DNA of 64,000 nt from Actinomycetales bacterium (GTDB lineage Bacteria > Actinomycetota > Actinomycetes > Actinomycetales > Dermatophilaceae), in the NCBI GenBank assembly GCA_016715285.1, contig JADKAO010000007.1, positions 186,001 through 250,000 of the forward strand, written 5' to 3'. A model generated the notes under the pieces. It was not told where the DNA came from. It did not search any database and saw only the letters and a program-made list of their open reading frames with translations. The position numbers and the translations under genes are program-made. Positions 45,429 through 53,733 of the stretch are shown here, piece after piece (position 1 is the first letter of the stretch; the number at the start of each line of letters is the position of its first letter).

Positions 45429-46589
45429 ATGTCGTTCGACGGTATGCGAGGTTATCTGCAGCTGGTGACAGGGCTCGGGGATGCCACCCGTGCCAAGGCA
45501 ACGGAGGTCGCTCAAGGGCTACTGGCGATGGCCACCCGCCCCAACCCGGCCGAGATGGCGCAGCAGGTCACCCACCTGGCGGAGGAGGTTCTTGCCGCTG
45601 CGCAGAGCAACCGCGATGCTCTGGTGTCGATGATTCGCAAGGAGGTCGAAGACCTGGTCGAGTCATCGACGAGCCTGGCCAAGCGGTCCGATCTCGATGC
45701 CGTCAAAGCGATGGTCATGTCGCTGAGCAGTGAGCTCATCCCCGGCCGTGGAGAATTCGCAGCGCACACCGACCCGGTCGCCGAGCTGCCGCCGCGGGCA
45801 CGGGTCCAACCGGTTCCACCGCGTGCGAGTGCGGCCACACGTCCCAGCCGCTCTGCGGTGGCTGCCGCTGCGCGGGGCGAAGCCAAGCCCGACGCGAGCG
45901 CGTCGGAAGTGAAGCCGGTAGCCCCCGTCGCAAAGAAGGCGGCGCCGGCCCAGGCTGCGGTGACGAAGGCGGCAGCTCCGGCCAAGAAGGCCACTCCCGC
46001 TGCCAAGGCCGCAGAGCCAGCCGCGAAGGCTGCCGCGCCATCGAAGACTGCTGCCCGCCAAGAAGGCGGCTCCGGCCAAGAAGGCAGCGGCAACTCCCGC
46101 GAAGGCGGCAGCTCCCGCGAAGGCGGCAGCTCCGGCCAAGAAGGCCACTCCCGCTGCCAAGGCCGCAGAGCCAGCCGCCAAGGCCCCCGCGCCACCGAAG
46201 ACTGCTGCGCCCGCGAAGAAGGCCGCTCCGGCAGCTCCGGGCGAGTCTGCGGCGAAGTCGGCTGGTGCGGCCAAGAAGGCCACTCCCGCTGCCAAGGCCG
46301 CAGAGCCAGCCGCCAAGGCTCCCGCGCCATCGAAGACTGCTGCGCCCGCGAAGAAGGCTGCTCCGCCAAGAAGGCCACTCCCGCAAAGAAGGCCGCGCCC
46401 GCGAAGAAGGCCACTCCGGCCGCCAAGGCAGCTGCGCCGACCGCTCAGGCATCTGAGCGGGCCAAGATTGCCGCCCCGGCACCCACGACGGCGCTATCAG
46501 ACAAGCCAGCGGAATCGGCTTCGCCCGCTTCCGCAGCTTCCGCCGCTCCCGCCTCCGAGCCCACGCCGGCCACCGGGGCAGCCGAGTGA
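45429..46589 (+). CDS. Lys/Ala-rich histone-H1-like protein with phasin-like head; middle out of frame
   Basis: The first 105 residues form a helical domain (MSFDGMRGYLQLVTGLGDATRAKATEVAQG...EEVLAAAQSNRDALVSMIRKEVEDLV) resembling the phasin-like actinobacterial family. The rest should be a basic H1-like tail of AAKKATPAAKAAEPAAKA repeats. The repeats run in frame to about 46055, then read RQEGGSGQEG...CCAREEG until about 46365, then return to KKATPAKKAAPAKK. In the other frame the middle continues the Ala/Lys/Pro repeats, so a 2-base loss and a 1-base loss cancel. Strong AAAGGAGG ribosome site. Confidence 0.8.
   Translation: MSFDGMRGYLQLVTGLGDATRAKATEVAQGLLAMATRPNPAEMAQQVTHLAEEVLAAAQSNRDALVSMIRKEVEDLVESSTSLAKRSDLDAVKAMVMSLSSELIPGRGEFAAHTDPVAELPPRARVQPVPPRASAATRPSRSAVAAAARGEAKPDASASEVKPVAPVAKKAAPAQAAVTKAAAPAKKATPAAKAAEPAAKAAAPSKTAARQEGGSGQEGSGNSREGGSSREGGSSGQEGHSRCQGRRASRQGPRATEDCCAREEGRSGSSGRVCGEVGWCGQEGHSRCQGRRASRQGSRAIEDCCAREEGCSAKKATPAKKAAPAKKATPAAKAAAPTAQASERAKIAAPAPTTALSDKPAESASPASAASAAPASEPTPATGAAE
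45981..46342 (+). repeat. Three near-identical 73-base repeats in the H1-like gene
   Basis: Units starting GCCAAGAAGGCCACTCCCGC and ending GACTGCTGC at about 45981-46054, 46136-46208 and 46270-46342, differing by a few bases. They are prone to recombination and to assembly or polymerase slippage, which may explain the frame changes next to them. Confidence 0.85.
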
Positions 46590-46834
46590 CGGCTGTCGAC
46601 TCACCCACCATGGGGGGAGGCAGCGAGCCCGCTGGTTCCCCCCATGATCGGGCGCCCGACGGCTTGTTCCCCTCACCGGTCTCTCCACCGCCCGTGACGG
46701 GCGACCAAGGGGTAGACGAGGCGCTCGGTGATTTCGCGTCCGCGGTCGCGGGAGACCTCAACGCTCACGGCCCGGCCGCCGAGCAGTTGGACGCTCTATT
46801 GCGCAATCGACTCGCTGATGTCGGCGGTGCCTGA
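46586..46834 (+). CDS. Small hypothetical protein (82 residues) upstream of tlyA
   Basis: GTG start overlapping the previous stop (GTGA). The first half is Pro/Gly/Ser-rich and disordered (GGGSEPAGSPHDRAPDGLFPSP), the second half helical (GVDEALGDFASAVAGDLNAHGPAAEQLDALLRNRLADVGG). No family recognised. A short gene overlapping the start of tlyA is usual at this locus, so it is probably real. Its end overlaps tlyA by 17 bases. Confidence 0.65.
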   Translation: MTAVDSPTMGGGSEPAGSPHDRAPDGLFPSPVSPPPVTGDQGVDEALGDFASAVAGDLNAHGPAAEQLDALLRNRLADVGGA

Positions 46835-47648
46835 CCCCCGAGTGGAGACGACACGGCTCGACGTCGCGCTGGTCGCACGTGGGCTAGCGCGCTCCAGAGG
46901 CCAGGCACACGACGTCATCCGCGCCCACCGAGTCCTCGTCAACGGCCAACCGGCTCACAAACCCGCCCAACTCGTCACCGACAGAGACGAAGTGACGCTC
47001 GTCGGTGACGTCGACGAGTGGGTGGGGCGGGCGGCATACAAGCTCATCGCTGCCCTCGATGCCTTCGGACCGAGCGGCCTCACCATCGCTGACCGGCATT
47101 GCCTCGATGTCGGAGCGAGCACGGGCGGCTTCACTCAGGTACTCCTGTCCCGCGGTGCTGCCCATGTCGTGGCACTCGATGTCGGGCATGGTCAACTAGC
47201 ACCCGCGATCGCGACCAACCCGAGAGTGGACAACAGGGAGGGTAGGAGTATTCGTGACGCTCGACCGGCAGATTTCGAGCGACCGTTCGACGTCGTCGTC
47301 GGCGATGTCAGTTTCATCTCGCTGCGGCTGGTCTTGCCCGTCCTGCCACCCCTCATGACCGCGCGTGCAGACCTTGTGGTCCTCGTCAAACCGCAGTTCG
47401 AGGTAGGACGGTCCCGGCTCGGCAAAGGTGGCATCGTCACGTCTCCGGCCGCCCGACGGGATGCCGTGCGCGGCGTGATCGACACCGCGATGGCAAACGG
47501 GCTCACCGTGCGCGACCTCATTGCCAGCCCCATCACTGGCGCCTCCGGCAACCGCGAGTATGCCGTGTGGCTCGCCCAGGGGGGACCCCCAGGTTTGAGT
47601 GCCGGTGACGTGGAGAGGACACTCGTTGCCATGGAGGCTTCGCTGTGA
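46818..47648 (+). CDS. tlyA: TlyA-family rRNA 2'-O-methyltransferase
   Basis: Methylates ribose in 16S and 23S rRNA; in mycobacteria this gives capreomycin sensitivity. 276 residues. N-terminal S4 domain (TRLDVALVARGLARSRGQAHDVIRAHRVLVNG), then an FtsJ-like domain with CLDVGASTGGFTQVLLSRGA (SAM site), GDVSFISLRLVLPVL and VVLVKPQFEVG, which keep the K-D-K catalytic pattern. The start is ATG 46818 (MSAVPDPRVE) or GTG 46827. It overlaps nadK by GTGA. Confidence 0.93.
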   Translation: MSAVPDPRVETTRLDVALVARGLARSRGQAHDVIRAHRVLVNGQPAHKPAQLVTDRDEVTLVGDVDEWVGRAAYKLIAALDAFGPSGLTIADRHCLDVGASTGGFTQVLLSRGAAHVVALDVGHGQLAPAIATNPRVDNREGRSIRDARPADFERPFDVVVGDVSFISLRLVLPVLPPLMTARADLVVLVKPQFEVGRSRLGKGGIVTSPAARRDAVRGVIDTAMANGLTVRDLIASPITGASGNREYAVWLAQGGPPGLSAGDVERTLVAMEASL

Positions 47649-48592
47649 CTCGCCGAGTGTTGCTTGTGGTTCACCCCCGCCGGCCAGATGCGGTCGACGT
47701 GGCTCGCTCGGTCGCTGACCGGCTGATCCGCGCCGGCGTCGAACCCGCGCTCAGCGCGAGCGATGCGCACATCTTCCCCCCTCACACACGGGCGGGGCTG
47801 GCGATCGTCGCTGACGAAGCGCCCGCTGTGGATTGCGAGCTGGCCTGCGTCCTCGGGGGCGATGGAACCATCCTGCGGGCCGCCGAACTCACGCGCGGCA
47901 CAAGTGCGCCGCTCCTCGGCATCAACCTCGGCAAAGTCGGGTTCCTGGCCGAGGCCGAGATGGCCGACCTCGACGCGGTGGTCGACCGGATCGTTGCGCG
48001 GGACTACCACGTCGACGAACGCATGACCCTCGATGTCGCGGTCAGCCTAGGCGGCGAAATCCGCACGCGCAGTTGGGCACTCAACGAAGTGAGCATCGAA
48101 AAGGCAGCCCGTGAGCGGATGCTCGAGGTGACCGTCGAAATCGACGCGCGCCCTCTCTCCACGTGGGGGTGCGACGGGGTCATCATCGCCACCCCGACGG
48201 GTTCCACGGCATACGCCTTCTCTGCTGGCGGTCCGGTGGTGTGGCCCGACGTCGAGGCGATCCTCCTCGTGCCCAACTCCGCCCATGCGCTCTTTGCCCG
48301 GCCGGTCCTCGTCGGTCCCCGGTCGCACCTCGCCGTCGAGGTGATCGCCGACGCCGAAGGTTCGGGCGTGATGTGGTGCGACGGGCGCCGCCCGGTGGAC
48401 TTGCCGCCCGGTGCGCGGATTGATGTCACCCGGTCGAGCATCCCGATGCGCCTAGCCCGGTTGACCGACTCGCCGTTCACGGATCGGCTCGTCGAAAAGT
48501 TCGACCTCTCCGTGGCGGGCTGGCGCGGGACCAACCGCCCCCGGCTAGCCAAACTCGCGCCCGGCTCGCCCGCGCCCGCTGTGGAGGGGTGA
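47645..48592 (+). CDS. nadK: NAD kinase
   Basis: Makes NADP from NAD and ATP or polyphosphate. 315 residues. GGDGT motif with Asp73 in CVLGGDGTILRAAE, INLGKVGFLAE, ALNEVSIEK and CDGVIIATPTGSTAYAFSAGGPVV. GTG start overlaps the tlyA stop. Order tlyA-nadK-recN is conserved in actinobacteria. Confidence 0.97.
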   Translation: MTRRVLLVVHPRRPDAVDVARSVADRLIRAGVEPALSASDAHIFPPHTRAGLAIVADEAPAVDCELACVLGGDGTILRAAELTRGTSAPLLGINLGKVGFLAEAEMADLDAVVDRIVARDYHVDERMTLDVAVSLGGEIRTRSWALNEVSIEKAARERMLEVTVEIDARPLSTWGCDGVIIATPTGSTAYAFSAGGPVVWPDVEAILLVPNSAHALFARPVLVGPRSHLAVEVIADAEGSGVMWCDGRRPVDLPPGARIDVTRSSIPMRLARLTDSPFTDRLVEKFDLSVAGWRGTNRPRLAKLAPGSPAPAVEG

Positions 48593-48615
48593 CGACGGCC
48601 GACGGTGCCAAACCG

Positions 48616-48621
48616 TAGGCT
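48616..48621 (+). promoter_or_regulatory. -10 element TAGGCT of recN, leaderless
   Basis: TAGGCT ends 6 bases before the recN GTG (48628). A separate promoter inside the tlyA-nadK-recN run fits DNA-damage control, though no LexA box was recognised. Confidence 0.55.
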
Positions 48622-48627
48622 GACGGG

Positions 48628-50403
48628 GTGCTGCAGGAGATCCGGATCCGCAACCTCGGCGTCATCGACGACGCCGTCGTGCGCCTGCACCCTGGGCTGA
48701 CGGTCTTGACCGGTGAGACCGGCGCCGGCAAGACCATGGTGGTCAACGGGCTGGGCCTGATCTTGGGCGCCCGCGCCGACTCAGGCATGGTCCGGGCTGG
48801 CGCGACCCAGGCGGCCGTCGAAGGACTCGTTGGGCTCGAGCCGGAGCATCCGGCGCGGGCGCGCGTCGCCGATGCGGGCGGTGAGTTGGACGGCGACGAC
48901 CTCGTGCTCGCTCGGACAGTCACCAGTGAAGGCCGCTCGCGTGCGTTCGTGGGCGGCCGGTCAGCCCCCGTCGGCGTTCTGGGGGAGTTAGGTGAGCTTC
49001 TCGTCGCGGTGCATGGCCAGGCTGACCAGTGGCGGCTCCGTCGCAGCGACCAACATCGCGCCCTCCTCGACGGCTACGGCGGAGCCGCCCTGGAAGGTGC
49101 GCTCACGGCATACCGAGCCGTCTTTGACGCCCTGGCCCACGCCGAAGCCGAGCGTGCGGCCCTGCAACTTGCCGATCGCGACCGCGCCCGTGAAGTCGAC
49201 ATGCTCCAGGCCGCGCTGGAGCATCTCGAGCGGGTCGATCCCCAACCGGGCGAAGACATCGCCCTGCGGGCCGAAGCCGAACGGCTGGGCCACGCGGAAG
49301 GGCTTCGGTATGCCGTGTCAGCCGCGCACGCGGCGCTCGCTGGGTCCGACAGTGATCTCGGCGGCGATTCGGCCGAGGTGTCAGCTCTCGCGGCGTTCGC
49401 GTCTGCCCGCTCGGCGCTCGCGGCACAAACCCAGCACGACCCCCGCCTCGGCGAGTTCGAGACCCGACTGCGCGAGGCGACATATGCCGTGTCGGACCTC
49501 GCGAGCGACCTTGCGGGATACCTCGCGGATCTCGACGCAGACCCGTCCCGACTGGAGTGGGTCCATCAGCGCCGGGCCGAGCTGGACGGCCTGACGCGAC
49601 GCTATGCCGACACCATCGACGAGGTGCTGGCATGGGGCGAGAACGCGTCGCGGCGGCTTGTCACGCTCATGAGCGCGGACGAGCGACTCGCGGAGCTCGA
49701 GTCTCAAGTCGCCGCTCTCAATGCCCAACTTGGCACGGCGGCAACGCTTTTAACGACGCGGCGACGTGAGGCTGCCGATCGATTCGCGGTCGCGGTCCAA
49801 ACCGAGCTCCGCGAACTCTCCATGGGCGCCGCCCGCCTCTCGATCGCCGTGACGCCGAGGGAACCAGCCAGCCACGGCGCGGACGACATCGAAATCCAAC
49901 TCGCCGCAAACTCCGGAGCCGAGGGTCGATCGGTCGTCAAGGCCGCGTCCGGTGGTGAGTTGTCGCGCGTCATGCTCGCGATCGAAGTCGTTAGTGGCGC
50001 TCGGGGGATCGACAACAGCGCGGGCCTGGCGGTCATGGGAGCGACGCCCCTTCCGACCTTCGTCTTCGACGAAGTCGATGCTGGCGTTGGTGGTGTCGCG
50101 GCGCTGGCGATCGGTGCTCGGCTGGCTGCTCTGGCCGCACACGCCCAGGTCGTGGTCGTCACTCACCTCGCGCAAGTGGCGGCATACGCTGACTCACATC
50201 TGGTCGTCCGCAAGGCCGACGACGGCACTGTCACTGCGAGCTCGGTCATCGAGTTGACCGGGGCGGAGCGGCTGCACGAACTGGCCCGGATGATGGGTGG
50301 GGAGTCGTCTGCCGCTGGGCTTGAGCACGCCCGGGAACTGCTGGCAGAGGCGACGCGCCGGGCGGCACGCTCGCGGTCAACGGGCGGGTCAGAACCCGCT
50401 TAG
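48628..50403 (+). CDS. recN: DNA repair protein RecN
   Basis: SMC-like ATPase of double-strand break repair. 591 residues. Starts MLQEIRIRNLGVIDDAVVRLHPGLTVLTGETGAGKTM with Walker A at 29-36, coiled-coil arms (about 150-350, e.g. HAEAERAALQLADRDRAREVDMLQAAL), and then ASGGELSRVMLAIEVVSG (ABC signature) and TFVFDEVDAGVGG (Walker B). The stop codon TAG is part of the pyrG -10. Confidence 0.96.
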   Translation: MLQEIRIRNLGVIDDAVVRLHPGLTVLTGETGAGKTMVVNGLGLILGARADSGMVRAGATQAAVEGLVGLEPEHPARARVADAGGELDGDDLVLARTVTSEGRSRAFVGGRSAPVGVLGELGELLVAVHGQADQWRLRRSDQHRALLDGYGGAALEGALTAYRAVFDALAHAEAERAALQLADRDRAREVDMLQAALEHLERVDPQPGEDIALRAEAERLGHAEGLRYAVSAAHAALAGSDSDLGGDSAEVSALAAFASARSALAAQTQHDPRLGEFETRLREATYAVSDLASDLAGYLADLDADPSRLEWVHQRRAELDGLTRRYADTIDEVLAWGENASRRLVTLMSADERLAELESQVAALNAQLGTAATLLTTRRREAADRFAVAVQTELRELSMGAARLSIAVTPREPASHGADDIEIQLAANSGAEGRSVVKAASGGELSRVMLAIEVVSGARGIDNSAGLAVMGATPLPTFVFDEVDAGVGGVAALAIGARLAALAAHAQVVVVTHLAQVAAYADSHLVVRKADDGTVTASSVIELTGAERLHELARMMGGESSAAGLEHARELLAEATRRAARSRSTGGSEPA

Positions 50404-50406
50404 ACT
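50401..50406 (+). promoter_or_regulatory. -10 element TAGACT of pyrG, overlapping the recN stop
   Basis: TAGACT, whose first three bases are the recN stop codon, lies 8 bases before the pyrG GTG. A leaderless pyrG would rule out the leader-based attenuation known in Firmicutes. Confidence 0.55.
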
Positions 50407-50414
50407 GGACTCCC

Positions 50415-52076
50415 GTGGCCGAGCAGACGAAGCACATTTTTGTGACCGGAGGCGTCGCCTCGTCCCTGGGGAAGGGTCTGACGGCATCGAGCCTCGGCCA
50501 CCTCTTGCGATCGCGTGGTTTGCGGGTCACCATGCAGAAGCTTGACCCCTACCTCAATGTCGACCCTGGGACGATGAATCCGTTCCAGCACGGCGAGGTA
50601 TTCGTCACGGACGACGGGGCCGAGACCGATCTCGACATTGGGCACTACGAGCGCTTCCTGGACGTGCCGCTTTCGGGGTCAGCGAATGTCACGACCGGGC
50701 AGATTTACTCGTCCGTCATTGCCAAAGAGCGGCGCGGCGAATACCTCGGCGACACCGTGCAGGTCATCCCACACATCACCAACGAGATCAAAGCCCGGAT
50801 GCGGGCGCTCGCCACGGGCAAGCCCGACGCCCCAGATCTCATCATCACCGAGATCGGTGGCACCGTCGGCGACATCGAGTCGCTGCCCTTCCTCGAAGCC
50901 GCTCGGCAGGTCCGCCACGACATTGGTCGCGACAACTGCTTCTTCCTCCATGTCTCGCTCGTGCCCTACCTCGCGCCGAGCGGTGAGCTCAAGACCAAGC
51001 CGACCCAACACTCGGTCGCCGCACTTCGCCAAGTCGGCATCCAGCCCGATGGCCTCGTTTTGCGTGCTGATCGACCAATCCCCGACGGCATCAAACGCAA
51101 GATCTCGCTGATGTGCGACGTGGACATCGAGGCCTGCGCGGCCGCGGTCGACGCCCCAAGCATCTACGACATCCCCAAGGTGCTGCACAGTGAGGGGCTC
51201 GACGCCTACGTCATCCGGCGGCTCGGCCTGAACTTCCGGGACGTCAACTGGACGTCGTGGAACGACATGCTCACGCGGGTCCACCACCCGGCGCATCACG
51301 TCGAGATCGCCCTCGTCGGCAAGTACATCGACCTGCCCGACGCCTATCTTTCGGTGACCGAGGCCCTGCGCGCTGGCGGGTTCGCGCACAACGCCAAGGT
51401 GCACATCCGCTGGGTCCGCAGCGATGACTGTGAGACCCCGGCGGGCGCGACCAAGGCGCTCGGCGGAGTGGATGCCGTGCTTGTGCCCGGTGGTTTCGGG
51501 GTGCGGGGGATCGAGGGCAAGCTCGGCGCATTGACGTGGGCCCGCGAGCGCCAGGTGCCGACCCTCGGGATCTGCCTCGGGCTGCAATGCATGGTCATCG
51601 AGTTTGCTCGCTCCATCTGCGGCATCGCCGATGCCAGCTCGAGCGAGTTCGACGCGTCCACGGAACACCCGGTCATCGCGACGATGGCTGAGCAAAAGGC
51701 CTTTGTCGAAGGAGCCGGTGACCTCGGCGGCACGATGCGTCTGGGTCTCTACCCCGCGCGCCTAGTCGAGGGCAGCGTGGTGGCCACGGCATACGGCACC
51801 ACCTCGGTCAACGAGCGGCACCGACACCGGTACGAAGTCAACAACCACTACCGCGACCAGCTCCAGGACGCGGGGCTCGTCTTCTCCGGAGCGTCACCGG
51901 ATGGGTCGCTCATCGAGTTCGTCGAACTGCCTGCCGACGTTCATCCCTATTACGTGTCCACCCAGGCCCACCCCGAGTTCCTGTCGCGCCCGCACAAGGC
52001 ACACCCCCTCTTCGCCGGGCTCGTCGGGGCGGCCCTCGACCGCCAGCGCGGTGAGCGGCTCGTTGAAGTCGAATAA
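50415..52076 (+). CDS. pyrG: CTP synthase
   Basis: Makes CTP from UTP, ATP and glutamine. 553 residues. Synthetase domain begins KHIFVTGGVASSLGKGLTASSLG (P-loop) with KLDPYLNVDPGTMNPFQHGEVFV. The glutaminase domain has Cys387 in LGICLGLQCM and AHPEFLSRPHKAHPLF with the triad His-Glu. GTG start set by the -10 upstream. The stop TAA is followed at once by CGGCATACC. Confidence 0.97.
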   Translation: MAEQTKHIFVTGGVASSLGKGLTASSLGHLLRSRGLRVTMQKLDPYLNVDPGTMNPFQHGEVFVTDDGAETDLDIGHYERFLDVPLSGSANVTTGQIYSSVIAKERRGEYLGDTVQVIPHITNEIKARMRALATGKPDAPDLIITEIGGTVGDIESLPFLEAARQVRHDIGRDNCFFLHVSLVPYLAPSGELKTKPTQHSVAALRQVGIQPDGLVLRADRPIPDGIKRKISLMCDVDIEACAAAVDAPSIYDIPKVLHSEGLDAYVIRRLGLNFRDVNWTSWNDMLTRVHHPAHHVEIALVGKYIDLPDAYLSVTEALRAGGFAHNAKVHIRWVRSDDCETPAGATKALGGVDAVLVPGGFGVRGIEGKLGALTWARERQVPTLGICLGLQCMVIEFARSICGIADASSSEFDASTEHPVIATMAEQKAFVEGAGDLGGTMRLGLYPARLVEGSVVATAYGTTSVNERHRHRYEVNNHYRDQLQDAGLVFSGASPDGSLIEFVELPADVHPYYVSTQAHPEFLSRPHKAHPLFAGLVGAALDRQRGERLVEVE

Positions 52077-52434
52077 CGGCATACCCCTGAGCTAGTCATC
52101 GGGGTGATCTGTCAGGCCGCGCAGTTGTCGCGACGGGGTTGACATCAGGTCTTTGGCCCGTCCAGGGTCAGGTTTCGGATAGCCGGGGGGCACCGACGAT
52201 GAAGGTGACACGAACGATCGCGTCGGCTCCCCCTTGCACGTCGTGAGTGCCGAACCATCCGCTGAGGGCACCCACCGCGAGCTGGCCAAGTGGCATCGCC
52301 GCAAACTGAAGAAGCCGCCAATTGCCATGATGCGCGACAGCATCGCCTCGGAGACTTACTCTTGGGGCGGCGCGGGGTCGCTGACGGCAGATGTATGCCG
52401 CGCGTCTCGCCGACCGCGTAGATAACCTGTCGTC
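52077..52434 (+). other. Gap of 358 bases, possible decayed coding remnant
   Basis: It begins with a motif copy, CGGCATACC (52077). Bases 52234-52350 form an open frame (VSAEPSAEGTHRELAKWHRRKLKKPPIAMMRDSIASETYSWG) with coding-like base use but no recognisable start or family. It may be a remnant of a displaced gene. Bases 52366-52434 are repeated before the second lipoprotein gene (about 53665-53733) and carry the promoter TAACCT (52423-52428). Confidence 0.5.
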
Positions 52435-53663
52435 ATGGCCTCAGCGAGAGTTAAAGCCCTCGGGTCCCTTGCCTCGGTCGTGTGCGCGTCTGTGCTGGTG
52501 TTGGCCTGCACCCCCACGACGCCTGGGCCGAACCCGACTCCGTCGTCGAGCGGGAGCGCACCGGCCGAGCAGGCGTCTCTTGTGGTTGTCGATGGGCCGG
52601 TGACTGCGGTCAAGGGCAAGACGATTGTCCCGCTGTGCAATGGGGTGCCAGCGCCCGAGAGGGTGGTGACGGAGAAGGTCAGGGTGGCCATCACCCCTCC
52701 GGCGACGGTTGTACTTCCCTTCGGTGCGCGGTTCACAGTGTGCGCACCGGAGGCATATCAACCCACGAAGCCGGTCCCTGCTGATCGGACTCCAGTCAAA
52801 GTGCGGATGTATTACACGAACCCTGGACCCATATCCGAAACTCTGGCTGGCCTGATCAATCAGGTGGGCAACGACACCAGCGACAAGGACCTGAGCGTTG
52901 TCTCGGAGGTGGTCATGGACGGTGAGTTGGGGGTGAAGGCGTTGTCGTTGGCGCGAATACTGCCCGGAGAGACCGCGACGTGGGAGGTGGCCTACGCGCT
53001 GCCAGCGAACAAGGTCATCTTCCAGCCGTTCCTTGTCAACCGCTATCTCACGGGGTTTGCCCTCCCCCTTCCGGCCGCGGGATCGTCGCCTCAGTCGCAA
53101 CCACAACTGCCGGCTGCCACCCCCACCGTCGTCCCAGCGACCTTGCCGTTCCTTGAGCCGGGGATGACGTTGAGCCCTGGCTTCACTGGTGTGATCGACG
53201 GCGATGTCCCCCACACGTGTGAGGGCAAAGCCACGGGAGTGGTTCACCCCATTGAAGAGAAGGCGACATCACAGGAGGTGATTCCGCCTGGAGACACCGC
53301 GCGCGTCAAGGACTACTACCGCGTGACCCTTTGCCCAGGGAAGCCATATCAGCCGAGCGCTGCGGTGTTCCCTAAAGGCGACTACGAGTACCGGTTGTTC
53401 ACGGCATACCAGACGACCTACACGGACCGGGCGCCGTTGGACCCGGTGGACTTCTTCTTCAATGTCGTTGATGCCAAAGGCGAGCTCGTTGACCAGCCAG
53501 TTGGGCGCGTCCTCGACCCGACCGTCGTGGCATATGCGGATCGCGCGTTATCCAGCGCGGGAAAGACGACGGTGTGGCATTCGCCGTTGCCTATCCCAAG
53601 ACTGGCGGCCCCTACTTCCTGCGTACGGCATCCATCTTGCCGTCGGTGTGGCCGCTGTCTTGA
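52435..53663 (+). pseudogene. Lipoprotein A, C-terminus broken by a 1-base frameshift
   Basis: About 410 residues. Signal peptide with lipobox VLAC (Cys25), then a Thr/Pro/Ser linker and a secreted domain with paired Cys and CAPEAYQP, VKVRMYYTNPG and GVIDGDVPHTC motifs. Family unknown. It is a tandem paralogue of the next gene. After DRALSSAGKTTVW the frame is lost at about 53577. With one base restored it continues FAVAYPKTGGPYFLRT...WPLS and stops at TGA 53661-53663, matching lipoprotein B. Without the base the frame runs on through lipoprotein B, giving an 840-residue fusion. Leaderless start, -10 TAACCT six bases before ATG. Confidence 0.8.
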
Positions 53664-53733
53664 GCGGGGCGGGGTCGCTGACGGCAGGTGTATGCCGCGC
53701 GCCTCGCCGAACGCGGTAGGTAGCCTGTCGGTC

